Shown here piece by piece: positions 46,755 to 50,439 of a DNA stretch of 50,439 bases. The translations under genes and the position numbers were made by a program. The stretch's first letter is position 1; each line of letters starts with the position of its first letter. The stretch comes from M3007 sp964646615 (GTDB taxonomy: Bacteria; Bacteroidota; Bacteroidia; Chitinophagales; Saprospiraceae). The DNA lies in contig CAZYEV010000097.1 in assembly GCA_964646615.1 (NCBI GenBank), forward strand, positions 1 through 50,439, read 5' to 3'. The notes beneath the pieces are model-generated. The model was not told the origin of the DNA, made no database searches, and worked only from the letters and a program-made list of their open reading frames with translations.

Positions 46755-49601
46755 CTACAGTTTTTGCGCTAAGAAGCGGGCGGTGTGGCTTTGCTCGACG
46801 CCGATGAGTTCTTCGGGTGGGCCTTCAAAGAGCAGATAGCCGCCGTGCTTGCCACCTTCGGGGCCGAGGTCAATGACCCAATCGGCGCATTTGATGACTT
46901 CCATGTTGTGCTCGACGATGAGGGCCGTGTGGCCACGGTTGACTAAAGCCTCGATGGCGGAGAGCAGTTTTCGGATGTCGTGGAAGTGCAGACCCGTGGT
47001 CGGTTCGTCGAAGATGAAAAAGATGCTGCCGTTGGCTGGCCCGTTTCCGATGAGGAAAGAGGCCAGTTTGACGCGCTGTGCTTCGCCGCCCGAAAGGGTA
47101 CTGCTCGATTGGCCGAGCTGTACATAGCCGAGCCCGACATCGCTCAGCGGTTTGAGGCGGTCGAGGATGTCGCGGTGGCCTTTGAAGAAATCCAGTGCTT
47201 CGTCCACAGTCATTGTCAGCACATCGTAGATGTTTTTGCCTCGGTATTCTACTTCTAGCACATCGGCCTGGAAGCGGCGGCCTCGGCACACCTCGCACTC
47301 TAAATGCACATCGGCGAGGAACTGCATTTCCACCACCTGCTCGCCCTCGCCCTTGCAGGCTTCGCAACGGCCGCCCTCTACGTTGAAGCTGAAGTGGCGC
47401 GACTGGTAGCCGCGAATCTTGCTCAGCGGCTGTGCGGCATACAGGTCGCGGATGAAATCGTAGGCTTTCACATACGTAACCGGGTTGGAGCGGCTGCTTT
47501 TGCCAATGGGGCTTTGGTTGACCATTTCGACCCGGCTGATTTTCCTGACCGGCCCTTCGAGGCCGTCGAATAGGCCCGGCGCCATGGCCGGGGCGTCGGG
47601 CAGGTGCTGCATCAGGGCCGGGTAAAGGATGTCGCGCACGAGGGTTGTTTTGCCTGAGCCGCTGACGCCGCTGACGACGGTGAGGCAGCCCAAAGGTACG
47701 CGCACATCTATGCGCTTGAGGTTGTGCTGGCGTGCGCCTTTGATGCGCAGAAAATCTCTGGGCACGCGGCGCTGCTGCGGCACGGGTATGCTCATGCGTC
47801 CGGTCAAGTATTGAGCCGTCAGGCTGTTCGGAGCGGCGCGCTCCAGCTCGGCATACGGGCCGGCATAGACGACCTGACCGCCGTGGACGCCTGCTTCGGG
47901 GCCCATGTCCACCAAATAGTCCGCGTTTCGGATGACGTCTTCTTCGTGCTCCACCACCACGACGGTATTGCCCAGGTCGCGCAGGCGCTTGAGGGTCTGC
48001 ACCAGACGGGCCGTATCGCGCGGGTGCAGACCTACGGAAGGTTCGTCGAGCAGGTACATGGACTCTACTAAGTTGCTGCCCAGCGTGCGCGTCAGGTGAA
48101 TACGCTGCGTTTCGCCGCCGCTCAGGGTGCTCGACACGCGGTCGAGCGTCAGGTAGCCCAGACCGAGTTCGACCATAGTGCGCAGGCGGCTTCTGATTTC
48201 GAGCAGGAGCCGACGCGCCACGCGCTCCTCGTATTCGCTCCAGCGGGTGTACTCGAAAAAGGCCAGCACCTCATCAATGGGTGTGCACGACAGCTCGGCG
48301 ATGTTCTTACCGCCGACGCGCACGCACAGGGCTTCCCAGCGCAAGCGCTGCCCTTCACACGTCGGGCACGTCGTGCGGCCCCGATAGCGCGCCAGCATGA
48401 CGCGGTTCTGGATTTTATAGGTCTTGCTCTCCAACTCTTCAAAAAAGCCGCGAATGCCGGGGAACATCTCGTTGCCGTTCCAGAGCAGTTTCTGTTGCTC
48501 TTTGGTCAGTTCCTCATAAGGCTTGTGCACGGGGAAATCGAACCGGTGTGCCAGGCGCAGGAACTCGGTGAGCCATTCACCGAACTTTTCACCTTTCCAG
48601 GGCGACACGGCGCCGTCATAGACCGATCTGGTTTTGTCTGGAATGACCTTGTCGGGGTCAATACCCAACACCCGGCCATAGCCCTCGCAGGTGGGGCAGG
48701 CGCCGTAGGGGTTATTATAATTAAAAAGGTGTGGTGTTATCTCCGGAAAGGTCAGGCCGTCGGCCTCCAGGCGCGTGCTGAAGGCGTGCATGTGCAGGGC
48801 TTCGCCTTCGGCGGCATAAATGCCTATGCTGCATTCGCCTTCGCCTTCCATCAAGGCGGTGTGGACGGAGTCAGCCAGGCGCATCCATGTGTTGTCGTCG
48901 TCTTCGGCAGCATTGCGCACGAAGCGGTCAACAAGCAGCCAGAGGTCTTCCGTTGTGGCAGGGAAGGCCTCCAGCAGGTCTTCGATGCGTTCGATACGGC
49001 CGCTTCGGAACAGGCGTGTGTAGCCTTTTTGCAGCAGCAGCGACAGTGTTTGCTCCATAGAGCGCCCGTGAAGCCGCAACGGTGTGAGCAGCAGGCCGCG
49101 CGTGCCGTCGGGCAGATTCCGGACGAAGTCCACCACGTCGCTCACCTCGTGCTTCTGCACCATCTGCCCGCTCTTAGGCGAATAGTAGCGGCCAATGCGG
49201 GCGAAGAGCAGACGCAGGAAGTCGTATAGTTCCGTCAGGCTGCCCACCGTAGAGCGCGCGTTGCCGGTGGTTACGCGCTGCTCAATGGCAATGGCCGGGC
49301 AGATGCCGCGGATGTAATCCACGTCGGGCTTTTTCATGCGGCCCAGGAACTGGCGCGCATAGCTGGACAGGCTCTCCACGTAACGGCGTTGCCCTTCGGC
49401 GTAGAGGGTGTCCATTGTTATGCTCGACTTGCCGGAGCCAGAAACGCCCGTAACCACTACGAGCGCTTTCTTGGGAATTTCCAGATCCACATTTTTGAGG
49501 TTGTTGACCCGCGCGCCCTTAATGACGATGCGACGCGAGTCCACTAAATCGGGCGCCAATTGCTCCAGCGTCACATCGGCTGAGGGTAATGTGTTTGCCA
49601 T
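46755..49601 (-). CDS. uvrA: excinuclease ABC subunit A
   Basis: The product has 948 residues from the ATG at 49601 (MANTLPSADVTLEQLAPDLV). UvrA features are Walker A VVTGVSGSGKSSITMDTLYA, the signature LSSYARQFLGRM, the Zn module CPTCEGYGRVLG and CPTCEGQRLRWEALCV, TLSGGETQRIHLTRTLGS, DEPSVGLHPRDTARL, the second ATP site VVSGVSGSGKTTLVRDILYP, CEACKGEGEQVVEMQFLADV followed by HLECEVC (second Zn module), and STLSGGEAQRVKLASFL. It recognises DNA damage for nucleotide excision repair. The last residues (ARFLAQKL) end right at palindrome array C. Confidence 0.97.
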   Translation of the reverse strand: MANTLPSADVTLEQLAPDLVDSRRIVIKGARVNNLKNVDLEIPKKALVVVTGVSGSGKSSITMDTLYAEGQRRYVESLSSYARQFLGRMKKPDVDYIRGICPAIAIEQRVTTGNARSTVGSLTELYDFLRLLFARIGRYYSPKSGQMVQKHEVSDVVDFVRNLPDGTRGLLLTPLRLHGRSMEQTLSLLLQKGYTRLFRSGRIERIEDLLEAFPATTEDLWLLVDRFVRNAAEDDDNTWMRLADSVHTALMEGEGECSIGIYAAEGEALHMHAFSTRLEADGLTFPEITPHLFNYNNPYGACPTCEGYGRVLGIDPDKVIPDKTRSVYDGAVSPWKGEKFGEWLTEFLRLAHRFDFPVHKPYEELTKEQQKLLWNGNEMFPGIRGFFEELESKTYKIQNRVMLARYRGRTTCPTCEGQRLRWEALCVRVGGKNIAELSCTPIDEVLAFFEYTRWSEYEERVARRLLLEIRSRLRTMVELGLGYLTLDRVSSTLSGGETQRIHLTRTLGSNLVESMYLLDEPSVGLHPRDTARLVQTLKRLRDLGNTVVVVEHEEDVIRNADYLVDMGPEAGVHGGQVVYAGPYAELERAAPNSLTAQYLTGRMSIPVPQQRRVPRDFLRIKGARQHNLKRIDVRVPLGCLTVVSGVSGSGKTTLVRDILYPALMQHLPDAPAMAPGLFDGLEGPVRKISRVEMVNQSPIGKSSRSNPVTYVKAYDFIRDLYAAQPLSKIRGYQSRHFSFNVEGGRCEACKGEGEQVVEMQFLADVHLECEVCRGRRFQADVLEVEYRGKNIYDVLTMTVDEALDFFKGHRDILDRLKPLSDVGLGYVQLGQSSSTLSGGEAQRVKLASFLIGNGPANGSIFFIFDEPTTGLHFHDIRKLLSAIEALVNRGHTALIVEHNMEVIKCADWVIDLGPEGGKHGGYLLFEGPPEELIGVEQSHTARFLAQKL

Positions 49602-49706
49602 GTTTCGGGAAAAATGAGCGGGCAAAGTTCGGGAGCGTTTTTTACTACCGGCGCACAAAGCCTACGGCCTGAACGCAATTGTAGGGCGCCATCAACCGAG
49701 CACATC

Positions 49707-49835
49707 TCAGGCGTTGCAAGCCGTTTTGAGAAGTCCCATGAAAACGGCTAACCAGACCAGCCCTTTTATCAAGAAAAATAAAAAGCCCGCCACTCCGATG
49801 CGGCGCAGCCAGGCTCTCAGATCGCTTTTTTCCAT
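49707..49835 (-). CDS. 42-residue single-pass membrane protein
   Basis: The reading frame gives MEKSDLRAWLRRIGVAGFLF and then FLIKGLVWLAVFMGLLKTACNA. A basic N-terminus is followed by one or two hydrophobic stretches with an internal lysine (FLFFLIKGLVWLAVF). Short proteins with this RIGxAGFLFFLIKGLxWL pattern are, as far as I recall, widespread in Bacteroidota without a known role. The composition is unlikely to arise by chance in non-coding DNA. It lies upstream of uvrA on the same strand, 105 bp away. Confidence 0.6.
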   Translation of the reverse strand: MEKSDLRAWLRRIGVAGFLFFLIKGLVWLAVFMGLLKTACNA

Positions 49836-49999
49836 GTTGAAGAAAAGAATAATCCTGCCCAGTATAAAATGGTGAAGCAGATAAACGAGGCCGCCTTAGT
49901 TTTGTTCTTAGAAAAGCGTCATGACCTTACGTGCGTCGCACGGATTTCCTCTTGTTTTTTGGATTTAAAATTAAAATTTTTTGCATGGCTTGCTGTTTT

Positions 50000-50439
50000 A
50001 TGCGTACTATGAAATGGGCTCTTTTGATGTTTCTGATTTTCGCCAGTATCGTCTTGGTGCCTTCGGCCTGTTATTACGACAATGAGGAGGATCTATACGG
50101 TATTACCCCTGGCGGCTGCGACACGGTGGGTATGCGTTTTAGCGTCGAGGTGAAGACTATCTTCGAGGCTAATTGTGCGCGTTGCCATGTGCCCGGCTCG
50201 GCGCAGTATTCGGGCATTCCGCTTGCTACACACGCCCAGATGGAGGCTGTCGCCAAAAATGGCAAACTGGTGGGCCGTATCAACAACGCCTCCAGCCCCA
50301 TGCCGCCCAGTGGACTGATGGCCGCCTGCGACCGCGCCCGCATCGAAGCGTGGGTGCGCGCCGGAGCTCTTATAGACCCGTGCATTTTTTTTGGTACTGC
50401 GAGGCGATTTGTATCTTTGCTCAAATTTCATGGGTATGA
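50000..50439 (+). CDS. cytochrome c-type lipoprotein, open at the window end
   Basis: From the ATG at 50000 (MRTMKWALLMFLIFASIVLV) a lipoprotein signal ends in PSAC. The next segment, YYDNEEDLYG and CDTVGMRFSVEVKTIFEANC, continues into a haem-c motif CARCH, then PLATHAQMEAVAKNGKLVGR, MPPSGLMAACDRARIEAW and VRAGAL. This fits a family of small Bacteroidota proteins with one CxxCH and a Met/Pro-rich haem loop (MPPSG). Relatives end soon after the WVxAGA segment. Here the frame runs on past a T8 tract (50385-50392) and through a consensus promoter to the window edge. A nearby indel or an atypical C-terminus is possible. ATGs at 49985 and 50009 are alternative starts. Confidence 0.75.
   Translation, partial: MRTMKWALLMFLIFASIVLVPSACYYDNEEDLYGITPGGCDTVGMRFSVEVKTIFEANCARCHVPGSAQYSGIPLATHAQMEAVAKNGKLVGRINNASSPMPPSGLMAACDRARIEAWVRAGALIDPCIFFGTARRFVSLLKFHGY
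50390..50419 (+). promoter_or_regulatory. full promoter TTTG-N18-TATCTTTG at the window end
   Basis: TTTG (50390-50393) and TATCTTTG (50412-50419) are separated by 18 bp and give both the -33 and -7 elements of the Bacteroidota consensus. An ATG at 50430 (ATGGGTATGA) could start the next gene, 10 nt after the box. Confidence 0.6.

Overview
The window is a GC-rich, gene-dense chromosomal segment from a member of the Bacteroidota, probably the Saprospiria or a relative. The evidence is the type IX secretion parts (a PorP/SprF-like protein and GldK), C-terminal T9SS sorting-type domains on two exported proteins, a bacillithiol enzyme (BshA), type 2 IPP isomerase, the DUF1501/DUF1800 pair, and repeated promoter boxes of the Bacteroidota form TAnnTTTG upstream of many genes. 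There is no sign of a prophage, transposase, integrase, cas gene or plasmid backbone. Most genes are housekeeping or cell-envelope genes.

Layout. 1-18.5 kb is almost entirely minus strand: a Uma2-type nuclease fragment, a beta-CASP metallo-hydrolase, the DUF1501/DUF1800 pair, a nuclease A inhibitor-like protein, PurH, a secreted GH18 glycosidase, RlmB, ClpC, a YwqG-like protein, a HEAT-repeat/cyclophilin lipoprotein, an M15 peptidase, PssA and a pterin carbinolamine dehydratase. The only plus-strand gene there is a DUF3467 protein. 18.6-27.3 kb has mixed strands: tryptophan 2,3-dioxygenase, a tiny DUF6435-like protein, YqeY-LptB, an unknown helical protein, a NamZ/DUF1343 protein, BshA followed by a degenerate HemC-like protein, and IPP isomerase. 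27.5-36.8 kb is mostly plus strand: PorP/SprF, GldK, MurF, an arginase-like protein (minus), a Glu/Leu/Phe/Val dehydrogenase, an OmpA protein, a DUF3108 protein and a CAU-anticodon tRNA. 36.9-50.4 kb holds ribosomal protein S1, a T9SS-type exported protein, an M28 peptidase, a DUF3298-like protein, PckA, a beta-barrel protein, UvrA, a 42-residue membrane protein and the start of a cytochrome-c-type lipoprotein.

The most unusual content is in the non-coding DNA. Family 1 consists of tandem arrays of an 18-bp perfect palindrome (GGCCAAACAAGTTTGGCC and variants) separated by 7-8-bp GTTAC-type linkers. There are three arrays (4, 4 and 2 units) at 43.5, 43.85 and 46.7 kb. Paired changes in the arms preserve the dyad, the first two arrays face each other, and one lies inside the open frame of a predicted exported protein. 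Family 2 consists of dispersed intergenic hairpins with GAGGCGACATCTCC-type arms at 14.2, 21.2 and 24.1 kb. I recognise neither family.

Two proteins look like enzymes that have lost catalytic residues: a HemC homologue without the cofactor cysteine and an arginase-fold protein without the usual metal ligands. GldK is not followed by gldL, gldM or gldN, so the type IX secretion genes are split in this genome.
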